A DNA stretch of 64,000 bases from Halomonas sp. MCCC 1A13316 (lineage in GTDB: Bacteria; Pseudomonadota; Gammaproteobacteria; Pseudomonadales; Halomonadaceae), in the NCBI RefSeq assembly GCF_014931605.1, contig NZ_CP053382.1, forward strand, positions 2,914,001 through 2,978,000. Reading direction: 5' to 3'. How positions within the stretch are numbered: position 1 is the stretch's first letter; each line of letters opens with the position of its first letter. A model generated the notes under the pieces. That model did no database searches. It was not told the DNA's origin and saw nothing but the letters and a program-made list of their open reading frames with translations. This document shows, piece after piece, positions 1 through 10,992 of the stretch. The position numbers and the translations under genes were made by a program.

Positions 1-595
1 TTCCGACTGCATGCCACAGTGGCACGCCCTGTCGCGTCAGCAGCTGCGCCGTCTCGAACAACGGCAACCCGACCACCGCCGAGTGGCTGCCCTCGATTCG
101 TTCGACGAAGACCGCCGCCAGTCCCTGGATGGCATAGCCACCCGCCTTGTCGACGGGCTCACCGGTCGCCCAGTAGGCCGCCATTTCCCTATCGTCTATC
201 CGGCGCATGAAAACCCGCGTGGCCACGCACACGTCGAGCAACCCGGCGGGTCCCGTCACGGCTACGGCGGTGAGCACCTCATGGGCGCGACCCGACAGCA
301 TTTGCAGCATGGCGGCGGCTTCGGCCTGATCGGCGGGCTTGCCCAGGATCCGCCCATCGCACACCACGGCGGTATCCGACCCCAGCGTCGGCAGCGTCGT
401 GCGCCGACTTCCTGCCATGGCCTTCTCGCGCGCCAGCCGCAGGACATACGCGTCAGGACGCTCTTCATGGAGAGGCGTTTCGTCGATATCAACCGGTTGC
501 ACATCAACCACCACACCGATACCGGCCAGCAGCTCTCGTCGGCGCGGCGAAGACGATGCCAGACACAGCACGGCAGGGCTCGAACTATCGATCAT
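1..595 (-). CDS. maf: Maf family nucleoside triphosphate pyrophosphatase (3' end off window)
   Basis: Maf proteins hydrolyse non-canonical or modified nucleoside triphosphates to monophosphates as house-cleaning enzymes; older literature links them to septum inhibition. The translation from the ATG at 595 opens with the typical N-terminal Maf signature, a serine-rich stretch followed by SPRRRELL. It later shows TLGSDTAV, the family's conserved catalytic-site region. The last readable residues (LWHAVG) lie at the window edge, so only the C-terminal end is missing. It precedes mreD in transcription direction order mreB-mreC-mreD-maf, an order usual in gammaproteobacteria. The gap to mreD is only 13 bases, so it is probably co-transcribed. 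Confidence 0.92.
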   Translation of the reverse strand, partial: MIDSSSPAVLCLASSSPRRRELLAGIGVVVDVQPVDIDETPLHEERPDAYVLRLAREKAMAGSRRTTLPTLGSDTAVVCDGRILGKPADQAEAAAMLQMLSGRAHEVLTAVAVTGPAGLLDVCVATRVFMRRIDDREMAAYWATGEPVDKAGGYAIQGLAAVFVERIEGSHSAVVGLPLFETAQLLTRQGVPLWHAVG

Positions 596-608
596 AGCCG
601 GCGCTCCA

Positions 609-1100
609 TCAGTCGTTTCGTGCCAGACGGCGCTCGAAGGCCTGAAACATGGTGACCAGCCAGGGCCATAGCACCGCCCCGATCAACGAGGGCAGCAAGA
701 AAGCAAGGTGCATCGAGAAGGGACCGAACAGCGTACGCAACCACTGCTCGACCAGTTGCACCAACCCCAGCAACACCAGTATCAGCAGCGCCTGCTGCAC
801 GAGGGAGTAGGTACGAAAGCGTGGATAGACCAGCGCCGAGAGAAAGGCCAGCAATGACAGGGTCAGGGCGTTCTGCCCAAGTGGCGCCCCCTCGATGAGG
901 TCGAGCAGAATGCCGAGCACGAAGCCGTGGAAGACTCCGACTCGATCGGGAGTGGTCATGCACCAGTAGATCAGCATCAGGCCGAGCCAGTCGGGGCGCC
1001 AGATCTGCCAGCCTTCGGCCAGGGGCATCACCTGCAGGCATAGCGCCAACAGCAGCGTGAGCCACACCCAGGCAAGAGGCGTTCGAGGTCCGCTCGGCAT
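609..1100 (-). CDS. mreD: Rod shape-determining protein MreD
   Basis: This is a small integral inner-membrane protein of the elongasome that works with MreB, MreC, RodA and PBP2 in lateral wall growth. The 163-residue product is almost wholly hydrophobic, with about five predicted membrane segments and the family-typical pattern of a W-rich first third ([13 protein letters not shown]). The start at 1100 is chosen because its ATG overlaps the mreC stop codon (TGATG), which indicates translational coupling. The ORF could be extended 24 codons upstream, but that extension is Arg-rich and lies inside mreC. Identity is sure from length, topology and position between mreC and maf. Confidence 0.93.
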   Translation of the reverse strand: MPSGPRTPLAWVWLTLLLALCLQVMPLAEGWQIWRPDWLGLMLIYWCMTTPDRVGVFHGFVLGILLDLIEGAPLGQNALTLSLLAFLSALVYPRFRTYSLVQQALLILVLLGLVQLVEQWLRTLFGPFSMHLAFLLPSLIGAVLWPWLVTMFQAFERRLARND

Positions 1101-2047
1101 CAGTCCGATCCCTCCATGTCGGGGGTGATGAGAGCGTCGACCTCGGCCTCTTCGGGCAGTTCGAGATCCCACATTTCGTCGTCGGGAACCGGTGCCGGCT
1201 CAGGCGGAAAGATCAATAGAAAATGGCGCGACCGCTGAAGGCGCGCCACGGGCTCGGCCGTCACCCGCGCGAACGGCTGCCCCGGGTCGTGAACCACTTC
1301 GGTGACTCTCGCCACCGGGTAGCCTGGTGGAAATCGACCCGCCAGGCCCGAGGTCACCAACAGGTCGCCTTCACGGATATCGGCAGTGTCAGGCACGTGC
1401 ACGACGCGCAGGGAGTCGTACTGTCCGCTCCCTTGAAGCACGAAACGCAGCCCGTTGCGATTGACCTGGACCGGCAACGCATGGCTTGCATCCGCTAGCA
1501 TCAGCACCCGGCTGGAGTAGGCCGAAACGGCCGTCACTTGCCCCACCAGGCCCGACGCGTCCAGCACCGGCTGGCCCACGAAGACACCGTTGCGACGTCC
1601 ACGGTCGATCACCATCTGGTGGGTGAACGGGTCGGAATCCAGAGATAACAGCTCGGCAGTGATGTACTCCGCCTCCGCGCGCTCAGCGGCACCCAGCAGC
1701 TCACGCAGGCGCACGTTTTCCGCCGTCAGGCTCGACATGTGCTGTACCCGATGGGACAGATGCAGGATCTGCTCGCGCAGGCGGCGGTTCTCCTCCACCA
1801 GGGCACGCTGATCGGAAAGCGCCAGCGAGCCCCAGGCCAGTACGTCGCTAGGCACGGCTACCAGCCACTGGACCGGCGCAACGATGGTGGTGAGCTGTGC
1901 GCGCACCTCTTCCATACGGGTGAAACGATGATCGACGAACATTAGAGCAGAAGCAGCCACCGCACATAACAGCATGCGGTAGCCAGGCACAGAACCGTGC
2001 GAGAACAGCGGTTTAATAGACGTCCCCCCCCGCACCGGGCGCAGCAT
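1100..2047 (-). CDS. mreC: Rod shape-determining protein MreC
   Basis: MreC is a bitopic periplasmic scaffold of the elongasome. The 315-residue product has a membrane segment near residues 24-40, a coiled coil at about 70-115 (LRRLREQILHLSHRVQHM region) and then the beta-rich MreC domain with the DASGLVGQV motif near residue 165. The C-terminus is acidic (EEAEVDAL, DMEGSD) and extends past the core domain. The ATG at 2047 is the only ATG upstream of the membrane segment in this frame before residue 25. mreB lies upstream with a gap of 57 bases, and mreD overlaps the stop codon. Confidence 0.93.
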   Translation of the reverse strand: MLRPVRGGTSIKPLFSHGSVPGYRMLLCAVAASALMFVDHRFTRMEEVRAQLTTIVAPVQWLVAVPSDVLAWGSLALSDQRALVEENRRLREQILHLSHRVQHMSSLTAENVRLRELLGAAERAEAEYITAELLSLDSDPFTHQMVIDRGRRNGVFVGQPVLDASGLVGQVTAVSAYSSRVLMLADASHALPVQVNRNGLRFVLQGSGQYDSLRVVHVPDTADIREGDLLVTSGLAGRFPPGYPVARVTEVVHDPGQPFARVTAEPVARLQRSRHFLLIFPPEPAPVPDDEMWDLELPEEAEVDALITPDMEGSD

Positions 2048-2104
2048 GCCAGTTGGCCGCGCCTGTTCATACGTCGGTTCGCACTGGTAACCGGTAGCGC
2101 GCCG

Positions 2105-3154
<1,050 letters not shown>

Positions 3155-3321
3155 CTAGTGCAGACCGGGAGCAGTGCGGAGGCAAACGGTATCATCGCGG
3201 CCCCCGTGCAGCAAGCGACATGGTGCCGCCATGGGTGCGAGAAGAGTGCCCGCCACGCGTCGGATATGGTACCTTTTCCCGCTGTGCATAACACTCCATT
3301 CCGTGCGAGGACACTCAGCTC

Positions 3322-3609
3322 ATGGCGCTTGAACACGCAGACGTGCAGCGGGCCGCCCACCTGGCCCGCCTCGGCCTGACCGACGACGAAGCCGCCCGCT
3401 ACGTGGACGACCTTGGCCGCATTCTCGAGATGGTCGACTTGCTGCAGGCGCTCGACACCGAGGGGGTCGCGCCGCTGGCCCACCCACTCGACGTTACCCA
3501 GCGCCTGCGCGCCGACGAGGTCACCGAGAGCGACCAGCGCAGCCGCTTCCAGCGCTGCGCTCCGGCCGTGGAAGACGGGCTCTACCTGGTCCCCCGCGTC
3601 GTCGAATGA
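3322..3609 (+). CDS. gatC: Asp-tRNA(Asn)/Glu-tRNA(Gln) amidotransferase subunit C
   Basis: GatC is the small structural subunit that wraps around and stabilises GatA and GatB in the cytoplasmic tRNA-dependent amidotransferase. The 95-residue product shows the family pattern [12 protein letters not shown] at the N-terminus, a central [16 protein letters not shown], and the C-terminal [20 protein letters not shown]; the last part is the conserved region that contacts GatA. It opens the gatC-gatA-gatB operon. The presence of GatCAB implies that this organism forms Asn-tRNA or Gln-tRNA by transamidation; which one cannot be told from this window. Confidence 0.95.
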   Translation: MALEHADVQRAAHLARLGLTDDEAARYVDDLGRILEMVDLLQALDTEGVAPLAHPLDVTQRLRADEVTESDQRSRFQRCAPAVEDGLYLVPRVVE

Positions 3610-3693
3610 GCTTCAACCGGCGGCTCGAGTGGCTGCCAGCCACCTCTGGATCCGATTTCTCTCTAACGGCACGCCTTCATGGAGCCATGCCGC

Positions 3694-5154
3694 ATGCATG
3701 ACAAGACTCTTGCCGAACTGACCCACTCGCTCGAAACCCGCGAGTTCTCCAGCCGCGAACTGACCCAGCACCTGCTGGGCCGCATCGATCGTCTCGACGG
3801 CAAGCTGAACAGCTTCATCACCGTCACCTACGATCAGGCCCTGGCTGCGGCCGATGCCGCCGACGCCACTCGCGCCGCGAGCCAGGCCGGCCCGCTGACC
3901 GGTCTGCCCCTGGCGCTGAAGGACATCTTCTGCACCCGCGACGTTAAAACCACCGCCGGCTCGCGGATGCTCGACAACTTCATCTCGCCCTACGACGCCA
4001 GCGTGGTCGAGAAACTCGCCGCCGCCGGCACGGTGAGCCTGGGCAAGACCAACATGGATGAGTTCGCCATGGGCTCCTCCAACGAGAACAGCCACTACGG
4101 CCCGGTGAAGAACCCCTGGGATCTTGCCGCAGTACCCGGCGGCTCCTCGGGTGGCAGTGCGGCAGCGGTGGCCGCCGGCCTGGTGCCGGCCGCCATCGGT
4201 ACCGATACCGGTGGCTCGATTCGCCAGCCCGCCGCCTTCTGCGGTATCACCGGGCTCAAGCCCACCTACGGCCGCGTGTCGCGCTACGGGATGATCGCCT
4301 ACGCCTCGAGCCTCGATCAGGCCGGTCCCATGGCCCGCTCCTCCGAGGACTGCGCACTGCTGCTCAACGCCATGGCCGGTCACGACCTGCGTGATTCCAC
4401 CTGCGTGCAGCGCGGCGTACCCGACTACACCGAGGAACTCGGCACTGCGCTTGCGGGGCTCAAGATCGGCCTGCCCAGCGAATATTTCGGCGACGGCCTG
4501 GACCCACAGGTGGAGGCAGCGGTACGCGACGCCATCAAGGTCTTCGAGTCGCTGGGCGCCAGCATCCGTGAGGTAAGCCTGCCGCACACCCACTATGCCA
4601 TTCCGGCTTACTATGTCATCGCCCCGGCGGAAGCCTCGTCGAACCTGTCGCGCTTCGATGGCGTGCGCTTCGGCCATCGCTGCGAAAATCCCGTCGATTT
4701 GATCGACCTCTACAAGCGCAGCCGCGCGGAGGGCTTCGGCGACGAGGTCAAGCGCCGCATTCTGATCGGCACACATACGCTCTCCGAAGGCTTCTTCGAC
4801 GCCTACTACAAGAAGGCCCAGCAGGTGCGCCGCCTGATCCGCCAGGACTTCCTCGACGCCTTCGAGGAGGTCGACGTACTGATGGGCCCCGCCTCGCCCA
4901 CGCCGGCCTTCGATCTCGGCGCCAACAAGGATCCCGTGTCGATGTACCTACAGGACATCTACACCATTGCCGTCAACCTGGCGGGCATTCCCGGCATGAG
5001 CGTGCCGGCCGGCTTCGTCGGCAACCGCCCGGTGGGCCTGCAGATTCTCGGCAGCCACTTCACCGAGGCCCGCCTGCTCAACGTCGCCCACCAGTTCCAG
5101 CAGGCTACCGACTGGCACCGTCAACGCCCCGCCTTTGCCGAGGAGAACGCCTGA
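3694..5154 (+). CDS. gatA: Asp-tRNA(Asn)/Glu-tRNA(Gln) amidotransferase subunit A
   Basis: GatA is the glutaminase subunit of the amidotransferase and an amidase-signature enzyme that releases ammonia from Gln for transfer to mischarged tRNA. The 486-residue product contains the Ser-Ser-Lys triad: Lys in [11 protein letters not shown] (about residue 76), and the Gly/Ser-rich [14 protein letters not shown] with the cis-Ser and nucleophile in [16 protein letters not shown] (about residues 150-180). Start choice: the ATG at 3694 has GGAG at 3681-3684 at good spacing, while an upstream in-frame ATG at 3679 has none. The stop overlaps the gatB start. Confidence 0.97.
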   Translation: MHDKTLAELTHSLETREFSSRELTQHLLGRIDRLDGKLNSFITVTYDQALAAADAADATRAASQAGPLTGLPLALKDIFCTRDVKTTAGSRMLDNFISPYDASVVEKLAAAGTVSLGKTNMDEFAMGSSNENSHYGPVKNPWDLAAVPGGSSGGSAAAVAAGLVPAAIGTDTGGSIRQPAAFCGITGLKPTYGRVSRYGMIAYASSLDQAGPMARSSEDCALLLNAMAGHDLRDSTCVQRGVPDYTEELGTALAGLKIGLPSEYFGDGLDPQVEAAVRDAIKVFESLGASIREVSLPHTHYAIPAYYVIAPAEASSNLSRFDGVRFGHRCENPVDLIDLYKRSRAEGFGDEVKRRILIGTHTLSEGFFDAYYKKAQQVRRLIRQDFLDAFEEVDVLMGPASPTPAFDLGANKDPVSMYLQDIYTIAVNLAGIPGMSVPAGFVGNRPVGLQILGSHFTEARLLNVAHQFQQATDWHRQRPAFAEENA

Positions 5155-6623
5155 TGCAATGGGAAACCGTGATCGGGCTGGAGGTCCACGTCCAGCTCGC
5201 CACCCGCTCCAAGATCTTCTCCGGCGCCTCCACCGCCTTCGGCGCCGAGCCCAACACCCAGGCCTGCGCCGTCGACCTGGGCCTGCCGGGGGTGCTGCCT
5301 GTATTGAACGAGGCCGCAGTGGCCATGGCAGTCAAGTTCGGCCTGGCGATACACGCCGAAATTCCCGAGATCTCGGTGTTCGATCGCAAGAACTACTTCT
5401 ACCCCGACCTGCCCAAGGGCTACCAGACCAGCCAGATGTACCAGCCTATCGTCGGCGCCGGCATGGTCGAGATCACACTGGATGATGGCACGACCAAGCC
5501 GATCCGCGTGCACCACGCGCACCTGGAAGAGGATGCCGGCAAGTCGCTGCACGAACTCTTCTCCAGTGGAAGAGGCCACGGCATGACCGGTGTCGACCTC
5601 AACCGCGCCGGCACGCCGCTGCTGGAGATCGTCTCCGAGCCCGACATGCGCTCGGCAAAGGAGGCTGCCGCCTACCTCAAGGCGATCCACTCGATCGTCA
5701 CCTACCTCGGCATCTCCGACGGCAACATGGCCGAAGGCTCGATGCGCTGCGACGTCAACGTCTCGGTACGGCCCGAAGGAGAGGAAAAGCTCGGCACCCG
5801 CGCTGAGATCAAGAACGTCAACTCCTTCCGCTTCGTTGAGCGTGCCATTGCCTTCGAGGTGGAGCGCCAGATCGAGCTGCTCGAGGATGGCGGCAAGATA
5901 GTCCAGGAGACTCGGCTGTTCGACCCCGAGCGCGATGAGACCCGCAGCATGCGAACCAAGGAAGAGGCCAACGACTATCGCTACTTCCCCTGCCCCGACT
6001 TGCTGCCGGTCGTACTCGATCAAGCCTACATCGACCACCTGCGCGACAACCTGCCGGAGCTGCCCGCCGACAAGCGCACCCGCTTCGAGGGCGAACTCGG
6101 CCTGTCCGCCTACGACGCCAGCGTGCTCTCCGCCACCCGTGAGATGGCCGACTACTTCGAGGAAGTGAAGGATGTCTGCGGCGATGCCAAGCAGGCCGCT
6201 AACTGGGTACAGGGCGAGCTTTCCGGTGCCCTGAACCGCGAGAACTTGTCGATCAAGGACAGCCCGTTGTCGGCTCGCCAGCTCGGCGACTTGGTCGCCC
6301 GCGTAATTGACGACACCATCAACGGCAAGGCCGCCAAGCAGGTGTTCCAGGCGCTGTGGAACGGCCAGGGGACGAACGCGGACGACATCATCGAGGCCCA
6401 GGGCCTCAAGCAGGTCACCGATACCGGCGCCATCGAGGCGATGATCGACCAGGTGATCAGCGACAGCCCGGCCCAAGTAGCACAGTACCGCGACGCCGAG
6501 CCGGACAAGCGCGGCAAGATGATCGGCTACTTCGTTGGCCAGGTGATGAAGGCCTCTCGGGGCACCGCCAACCCCCAGCAGGTCAATGCGCTACTCAAGC
6601 AGAAGCTCGACGCTCTCTGCTAG
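5154..6623 (+). CDS. gatB: Asp-tRNA(Asn)/Glu-tRNA(Gln) amidotransferase subunit B
   Basis: GatB binds the mischarged tRNA and phosphorylates the misacylated amino acid before ammonia transfer. The 489-residue product has the N-terminal kinase-like cradle with [13 protein letters not shown] at residues 2-14, the [14 protein letters not shown] motif near residue 85, and the MRCDVNVSV region near 200. A C-terminal YqeY/tail domain follows, including [16 protein letters not shown], which is conserved in the tail. The ATG lies within the gatA stop codon (TGATG), so translation is coupled. A short hairpin without a T-run follows at 6634-6653, before the PuuR-like regulator. Confidence 0.97.
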   Translation: MQWETVIGLEVHVQLATRSKIFSGASTAFGAEPNTQACAVDLGLPGVLPVLNEAAVAMAVKFGLAIHAEIPEISVFDRKNYFYPDLPKGYQTSQMYQPIVGAGMVEITLDDGTTKPIRVHHAHLEEDAGKSLHELFSSGRGHGMTGVDLNRAGTPLLEIVSEPDMRSAKEAAAYLKAIHSIVTYLGISDGNMAEGSMRCDVNVSVRPEGEEKLGTRAEIKNVNSFRFVERAIAFEVERQIELLEDGGKIVQETRLFDPERDETRSMRTKEEANDYRYFPCPDLLPVVLDQAYIDHLRDNLPELPADKRTRFEGELGLSAYDASVLSATREMADYFEEVKDVCGDAKQAANWVQGELSGALNRENLSIKDSPLSARQLGDLVARVIDDTINGKAAKQVFQALWNGQGTNADDIIEAQGLKQVTDTGAIEAMIDQVISDSPAQVAQYRDAEPDKRGKMIGYFVGQVMKASRGTANPQQVNALLKQKLDALC

Positions 6624-6633
6624 GTAACGAGGT

Positions 6634-6653
6634 GCTGTCGCTGCGGCGACAGC
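6634..6653 (+). other. Small hairpin between gatB and puuR-like gene
   Basis: An 8-bp perfect inverted repeat (GCTGTCGC / GCGACAGC) with a TGCG loop begins 10 bases after the gatB stop. No T-run follows on the plus strand, so it is not a convincing intrinsic terminator. It may stabilise the 3' end of the gat mRNA or attenuate read-through into the next gene. Confidence 0.35.
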
Positions 6654-6681
6654 GCCGGCTCCCCATGACGAGGAAACCGGC

Positions 6682-7233
6682 ATGTCGGACGACGTAGGCA
6701 CACGTCTGCGCGCCCTGCGCACCCTGCGTGGTATTTCCCAGCGCGAGCTGGCCAAGCGCTGCGGCGTAACCCACTCCAGCCTGTCGTTGATCGAGCAGGG
6801 CAAGGTCAGCCCCTCGGTCAGCTCACTGAAGAAGATCCTCGACGCCATCCCCATCAGCGTCGGCGACTTCTTCACTATGGACCTGGAGAGCCGTAACCAG
6901 GTGTTCTACTCCGCCGACGAACTGGCCGACATGGGCAGCGGTGAAGTCGTCTACAAGCTGGTCGGTGCGAACCGGGCCACCCGTGCACTGGCCTTCATGA
7001 TCGAGACCTACCCCCCCGGGGCCGACACTGGTCGTGAGATGATCGCCCACCAAGGCGAAGAAGCCGGCGTGGTATTGGAAGGCGAAATCGAGATCACCAT
7101 CGGCGCCGAGTCCCGCCTGCTCGGCCCCGGCGAGGCCTACTATTTCGATACCAACGTGCCCCACCGCTTTCGCAATCCCGGCAGCGATCCCTGCCGGCTG
7201 GTGAGTTGCTGTACGCCGGCCCGCACCTTCTGA
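6682..7233 (+). CDS. puuR: PuuR-like XRE/cupin transcriptional regulator
   Basis: This is a cytoplasmic repressor with an N-terminal XRE helix-turn-helix (residues about 8-62, LRTLRGISQRELAKRCG then HSSLSLIEQGKVSPSVSSL) and a C-terminal cupin (about 110-180, EGEIEITIG and NVPHRFRNPG). At 183 residues, with the shared middle segment (ELADMGSGEV, VGANRATRALAFM), the HQGEEAGVVLEGEIE block and a C-terminus ending in ThrPhe-type residues, it resembles E. coli PuuR, the putrescine-responsive repressor of the puu genes. A GAGGAAA ribosome site precedes the ATG. It sits at the left edge of the polyamine region, about 12 kb from the nearest puu gene, so control of those genes in trans is an inference. 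Other XRE-cupin regulators of amino-acid genes are the alternative. Confidence 0.8.
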   Translation: MSDDVGTRLRALRTLRGISQRELAKRCGVTHSSLSLIEQGKVSPSVSSLKKILDAIPISVGDFFTMDLESRNQVFYSADELADMGSGEVVYKLVGANRATRALAFMIETYPPGADTGREMIAHQGEEAGVVLEGEIEITIGAESRLLGPGEAYYFDTNVPHRFRNPGSDPCRLVSCCTPARTF

Positions 7234-7234
7234 G

Positions 7235-7405
7235 TCAACCTTCCTTCAAGCGTTCGATTTCCAAGCGCAGAGCCTCGGCCTGCTCCGTCAGCGTCGCGTT
7301 GGTGCGCATATCACCGTTTCGAGATGCCACCATCGCCTCCTCGAGCTTGCGCTCATAGGCCTTCTGCAACTTCTTCGTCGGGTCGCGCCGAAACCAGTCG
7401 AACAT
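7235..7405 (-). CDS. DUF6435-like small protein
   Basis: This is a short cytoplasmic protein of 56 residues. It begins with MFDWFRRDPTKKLQKAYERK and continues as one charged, probably coiled-coil helix (EEAMVASRNGDMR, then LTEQAEALRLEIERLKEG). The pattern of an aromatic N-terminus, RDPTKKL and a helical remainder matches what I recall of the DUF6435 family; the function is unknown. The start at 7405 is preceded on the minus strand by a strong AGGAAGAGG ribosome site; a longer reading from 7447 adds 14 residues without a site. The gene ends two bases from the end of the convergent puuR-like gene. Confidence 0.75.
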   Translation of the reverse strand: MFDWFRRDPTKKLQKAYERKLEEAMVASRNGDMRTNATLTEQAEALRLEIERLKEG

Positions 7406-7429
7406 CGCCTCTTCCTCGTCATGATCTGC

Positions 7430-7600
7430 ACAAGAATTCTTGTACAAGTCGTGACAGCATACCTCCTGAAGAGGTCAGCTGCACCTTCCTTGACAAGCGC
7501 TTCATGGCCCCGTTATCGATAACTCTCATTGATATCAATAAGAAGAACCGTCGATTGATTTTTTCGATGCTTGGCAAAGATAAATTTCGTTTGTACAAGT
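7430..7600. promoter_or_regulatory. AT-rich intergenic region with repeated TTGTACAAGT palindromes
   Basis: The 271 bases between the divergent small gene (start 7405) and the chemoreceptor (start 7677) are much richer in AT than their surroundings. A 14-bp perfect palindrome, ACAAGAATTCTTGT, lies at 7430-7443. The 10-mer TTGTACAAGT occurs at 7440-7449 and again at 7591-7600, each time with the inner palindrome TTGTACAA. This looks like a pair of binding sites for one dimeric regulator controlling both genes. The regulator is not known; the adjacent PuuR-like protein is only one candidate. Confidence 0.45.
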
Positions 7601-7676
7601 AAAGTACAATTATTAACGTACTCGTGACTTCATCGCTCCCCGCGGGAAGCGTCACGCCAGTACAAGGAACCACAAC

Positions 7677-9362
7677 ATGAAGGCAATTCCGTCAGGCCTC
7701 TCCCGACTCGGCATCCGCACCCGTCTGGTCGGCGGCTTTTCTGTCGTACTCATCCTGATCGTCCTGCTCACCGTCATCGGCATCCTCCAGGTCAACCGCA
7801 TTGATCGCAGCCTGACGACCATCAACGACATCAACGGTGTCAAGCTGCGTCACGCCATCGACTGGCGTGGCAGCGTGCATGACCGCGCCATCCTGCTGCG
7901 CGACATGACCCTGGTCGGGTCATCCTCGGCCCTCGCCGCTCTCAAGCGCGACTATCAGGCTTTGGCAGATGACTACCAACTCGCTGCCTCCGGCATGGCC
8001 GAAATGACCCGAGAAAACGTCACGCCACGCGAGCGGGAACTGCTGGCTGCCATAGAGCGCCAAGCCGACACGACCGAACGCCTGGCGAACGAGGTGATGG
8101 AAAACCGCGAGCAAAGCGACCTCAGCGGCGCGCGTGAGCGCCTATTAGATGCTGCCGGTCCGGCCTTCTTCGCCTGGCTCGACAGCATCAACGCCTTCAT
8201 CGACCACCAGGAGGCCGAAAGCGCCGCCGATAGTGCCCTGGCACGCGATACCGCGGCCGGATTCCAGATCCTGATGCTGGCCCTGTGTCTCGCGGCACTG
8301 CTCCTGGGTGGCGGCATTGCCTATCTTCTCGCCAGTCAATTGCTGCGCGAGCTGGGCGCCGAACCGCATGAGGTGCGCGCCTTCGCCGAGGCGATCGGCC
8401 GTGGCGAGCTGGCCGCGGCCGGCCGCCTGCGCAAGAACGACGAACACAGCATCATGGCCGCCCAGGTCGGCATGGCACGCCAGCTACAGGACATCGTTGC
8501 CCAAGTACGGGCCGCCGCCGAGGCAGTGGCCAGCAACAGCGAGCAGATCGCCGAAGGCAATACCGAACTCGCCTCGCGTACCCAGCAGCAGGCCAGCGCC
8601 CTGACCCAGACAGCCTCGGCCATGGAAGAGCTCAACGGCACCGTCGTTCAGAATACCGAGAACGCCGGCCAGGCCAGCCGCGAAGCGGAAAGCGCTTCGC
8701 ATACGGCACGACAGGGCGGCGTAGCGGTAGAACAAATGGCGTCCACCATGAACGAGCTTGACAGGAGTGCCGGAGAGATCGCCAGCATCATCTCGACCAT
8801 TGATGACATTGCCTTCCAGACCAATATCCTGGCGCTCAACGCCTCTGTAGAAGCGGCACGTGCCGGAGAACACGGTCGCGGCTTCGCCGTGGTTGCCGCC
8901 GAAGTGCGCAAGCTGGCCCAAAAGAGCGCCGATGCCGCCAAAGAGATCAATGAGCTGATCACCAGTAACGTGGAGCGTGTGAGGAGTGGCAATAACCGCG
9001 CCGCCGAGGCCCGCCAGGCCACCGAGGAAATCGTCGAAGCCATCGCACGGGTTAGCCAGCTGATGCGCGAGATCAGCCAGGCCAGCGTCGAACAGAGCGC
9101 CGGTGTCCAGGAAGCCGGTACCGCCGTGGCCGAGATGGACCGGGTCACGCAGCAGAACGCCACGCTGGTGAACGAAAGTGCCACGGCCGCTGGCAATCTG
9201 CGCGAGCATGCGCAACAGCTGATGACTGCCATGGCGGCTTTCCAGCTGCCCTCCCATGGCCACCACGCGAACCGTAGCTGGCCAGAAAGCGAGTCACAGC
9301 CGCTGATGGCTCAGTTGAAGCTACCCACCAGGGAGCGTCAGCCGGAGTGGGCCAACTTCTAA
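7677..9362 (+). CDS. Methyl-accepting chemotaxis protein
   Basis: This is a Tar/Tsr-type transmembrane chemoreceptor of 561 residues. It has a cytoplasmic N-terminus, TM1 at about residues 11-33, a periplasmic four-helix-bundle sensor at about 35-195, TM2 at about 197-220, a HAMP linker and a long signalling helical hairpin. The conserved hairpin tip reads [20 protein letters not shown] at about residues 375-395, and [19 protein letters not shown] follows. The C-terminus is EWANF, which fits the xWxxF pentapeptide that tethers CheR/CheB in E. coli Tar and Tsr. The ligand is unknown. Its place beside polyamine genes makes an amine or amino-acid attractant conceivable, but this is not shown. 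Confidence 0.92.
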   Translation: MKAIPSGLSRLGIRTRLVGGFSVVLILIVLLTVIGILQVNRIDRSLTTINDINGVKLRHAIDWRGSVHDRAILLRDMTLVGSSSALAALKRDYQALADDYQLAASGMAEMTRENVTPRERELLAAIERQADTTERLANEVMENREQSDLSGARERLLDAAGPAFFAWLDSINAFIDHQEAESAADSALARDTAAGFQILMLALCLAALLLGGGIAYLLASQLLRELGAEPHEVRAFAEAIGRGELAAAGRLRKNDEHSIMAAQVGMARQLQDIVAQVRAAAEAVASNSEQIAEGNTELASRTQQQASALTQTASAMEELNGTVVQNTENAGQASREAESASHTARQGGVAVEQMASTMNELDRSAGEIASIISTIDDIAFQTNILALNASVEAARAGEHGRGFAVVAAEVRKLAQKSADAAKEINELITSNVERVRSGNNRAAEARQATEEIVEAIARVSQLMREISQASVEQSAGVQEAGTAVAEMDRVTQQNATLVNESATAAGNLREHAQQLMTAMAAFQLPSHGHHANRSWPESESQPLMAQLKLPTRERQPEWANF

Positions 9363-9386
9363 CGCCGCGCTCTCTCAGAGCGAGAC

Positions 9387-10763
9387 TCAGCTTGCATCGC
9401 CCCCGTCCGGTAACGCCGAACGGGGGCGCTCGGCCTCGAGTTCCAGTCCCGCCCGCTCGACCAGCTCGGCGGGCAACTCCTTCTTCACCGCCACACCCAG
9501 CTCCTGAAACTCGGCGGCCTGCTTGATCAGGTTCCCGCGACCGTTGACCAGTTGGCTCATGGCACGGTCGTAGCTGTCGCGCGCGCCGTCGAGGCGGGCC
9601 TGTACTTCCTGCATGCTCTCGAGAAACGAACGCAGCTTGTTGTAGAACTTCTCGGCGCGGCTGGCCAGTTCTGCACTGTGGCGACTCTGGTCCTCGAAAC
9701 GCCAAAGCTGGCGCACCACGTTGAGGCTGGTCAGCAACGTGGTGGGGGTAGCCACCAGCACGTTGTTCTCGATGGCGCGCTGGTAGAGCGTCTCGTCGTA
9801 TTTCAGCGCCTCGACGTAGGCCGACTCCACCGGCACGAACATGATCACCACGTCCGGTGAGTTGAGTCCCGGCAGGTCGTAGTAGTGCTTGTCGGCAAGC
9901 TCATTGATGCGCTCGCTCACCGCCGTGGCATGGGCCGCCAGGGCCAGCTCACGTTCGCACTCGTCCTCGGCATTGACGTAGCGCACGTAAGCGACAAGCG
10001 AGGTCTTGGCGTCGATCACCAGGTGACGCCCCTGGGGTAGATAGACCACCGCATCGGGCCGGCGCCGCCCATCGGCCGTGGTGAAGCTGACCTCGCGCTG
10101 ATAATCCTTGCCGGGGCGCAGCCCTGAGCCCTCCAGCACGTTCTCCAGCATCAGTTCCCCCCAGTTGCCCTGGACCTTCTTCTGTCCTTGCAGCGCTTGG
10201 GTCAGGCGCTCGGCCTGGTCGGTGATCTCGCGGTTGAGAGACTGCAGGTTTCTGAGTTCGGCGCGCAGCCCGGCACGCTGCTCGGTATCGTGGCGGTGAA
10301 TCGTCTCGACCTTTTCGCGAAAGCCCTTCATCTCGGCCTGGATCGGCTGCAACAGCCCGCTGATGCGCTGCTGTGAGAGTTCACTGAAGGCACGGCCCTT
10401 GCGTTCGATGATCTCGTTGGCCAGGTTTTCGAACTCCTGGCGCAGCTGCTCGCGACTGTCGCGCAGCAGGGCCAACTGCGCGTCGAAGTGTTGCTGCTTC
10501 TGCTCCAGGGTCGTGGCCAGCCGCGCCTCGTTTACCTGCACCTCACCAAGCGTACGCTGCTGCTCGTCGAGGCGTCGCTCACGCTCGGCGAGACGCTCAC
10601 GCAGCGCGCCCAGCGCCGCCTCGTGACGCTGCGCATCGGCACGCTGGCGGCGGGCGGCAAGCAGACCGGCCAAGCCGAAGGCGAGCAGGAACGCCGGCAG
10701 CGCCGAAAGCGCCATGACGTATCCGGTGGGAAGGGAAACCAGCAGCGTCAAAAGATCGGTCAA
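9387..10763 (-). CDS. rmuC: DNA recombination protein RmuC
   Basis: RmuC is a membrane-anchored protein with a PD-(D/E)XK-like nuclease fold that limits recombination at inverted repeats. The product has one N-terminal membrane helix (ALPAFLLAFGLAGLLAA), a coiled coil of about 130 residues rich in Glu, Arg and Gln (RERLAERERRLDEQQ), and the conserved core with WGELMLENVLEGSGL, RPDAVVYLPQGRHLVIDAK, KHYYDLPGLNSPDVVIMFVP and LRQLWRFEDQ-type motifs. Start: a TTG at 10763 preceded by TTGGAG is preferred; a GTG at 10829 would add 22 residues with a weaker site. It is convergent with the chemoreceptor, 24 bases away. Confidence 0.92.
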   Translation of the reverse strand: MTDLLTLLVSLPTGYVMALSALPAFLLAFGLAGLLAARRQRADAQRHEAALGALRERLAERERRLDEQQRTLGEVQVNEARLATTLEQKQQHFDAQLALLRDSREQLRQEFENLANEIIERKGRAFSELSQQRISGLLQPIQAEMKGFREKVETIHRHDTEQRAGLRAELRNLQSLNREITDQAERLTQALQGQKKVQGNWGELMLENVLEGSGLRPGKDYQREVSFTTADGRRRPDAVVYLPQGRHLVIDAKTSLVAYVRYVNAEDECERELALAAHATAVSERINELADKHYYDLPGLNSPDVVIMFVPVESAYVEALKYDETLYQRAIENNVLVATPTTLLTSLNVVRQLWRFEDQSRHSAELASRAEKFYNKLRSFLESMQEVQARLDGARDSYDRAMSQLVNGRGNLIKQAAEFQELGVAVKKELPAELVERAGLELEAERPRSALPDGGDAS

Positions 10764-10992
10764 GGGGACTCCAACGGCGGTATGCAAAGGATCGAGCCAG
10801 AGTCTCCTCAAAATGAACCGGCTTGTCACGGCCTACTGGTAAACGCCCTGCTTCCGATCGTCATGCTGCTGTCTTGCACCCGTTGCGCGTCGCATACGGG
10901 TGCCAACGCTGGGACATGATAAGGTGAGGTCTACGTCTCCCGACCCGATGCCACCATGCTCGATTTCCTAGCACGCCCCTGAAAGCCTCGCC

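Noticed and set aside
5121..6476. A 451-codon minus-strand open frame opposite gatB
   Set aside because: It is antisense to a certain gene, with Val/Gly/Asp-rich composition typical of a shadow frame.
9397..9428. GC-rich inverted repeat near the rmuC 3' end as a terminator
   Set aside because: It lies inside the rmuC coding region before its stop and has no T-run, so it is probably incidental to codon content.
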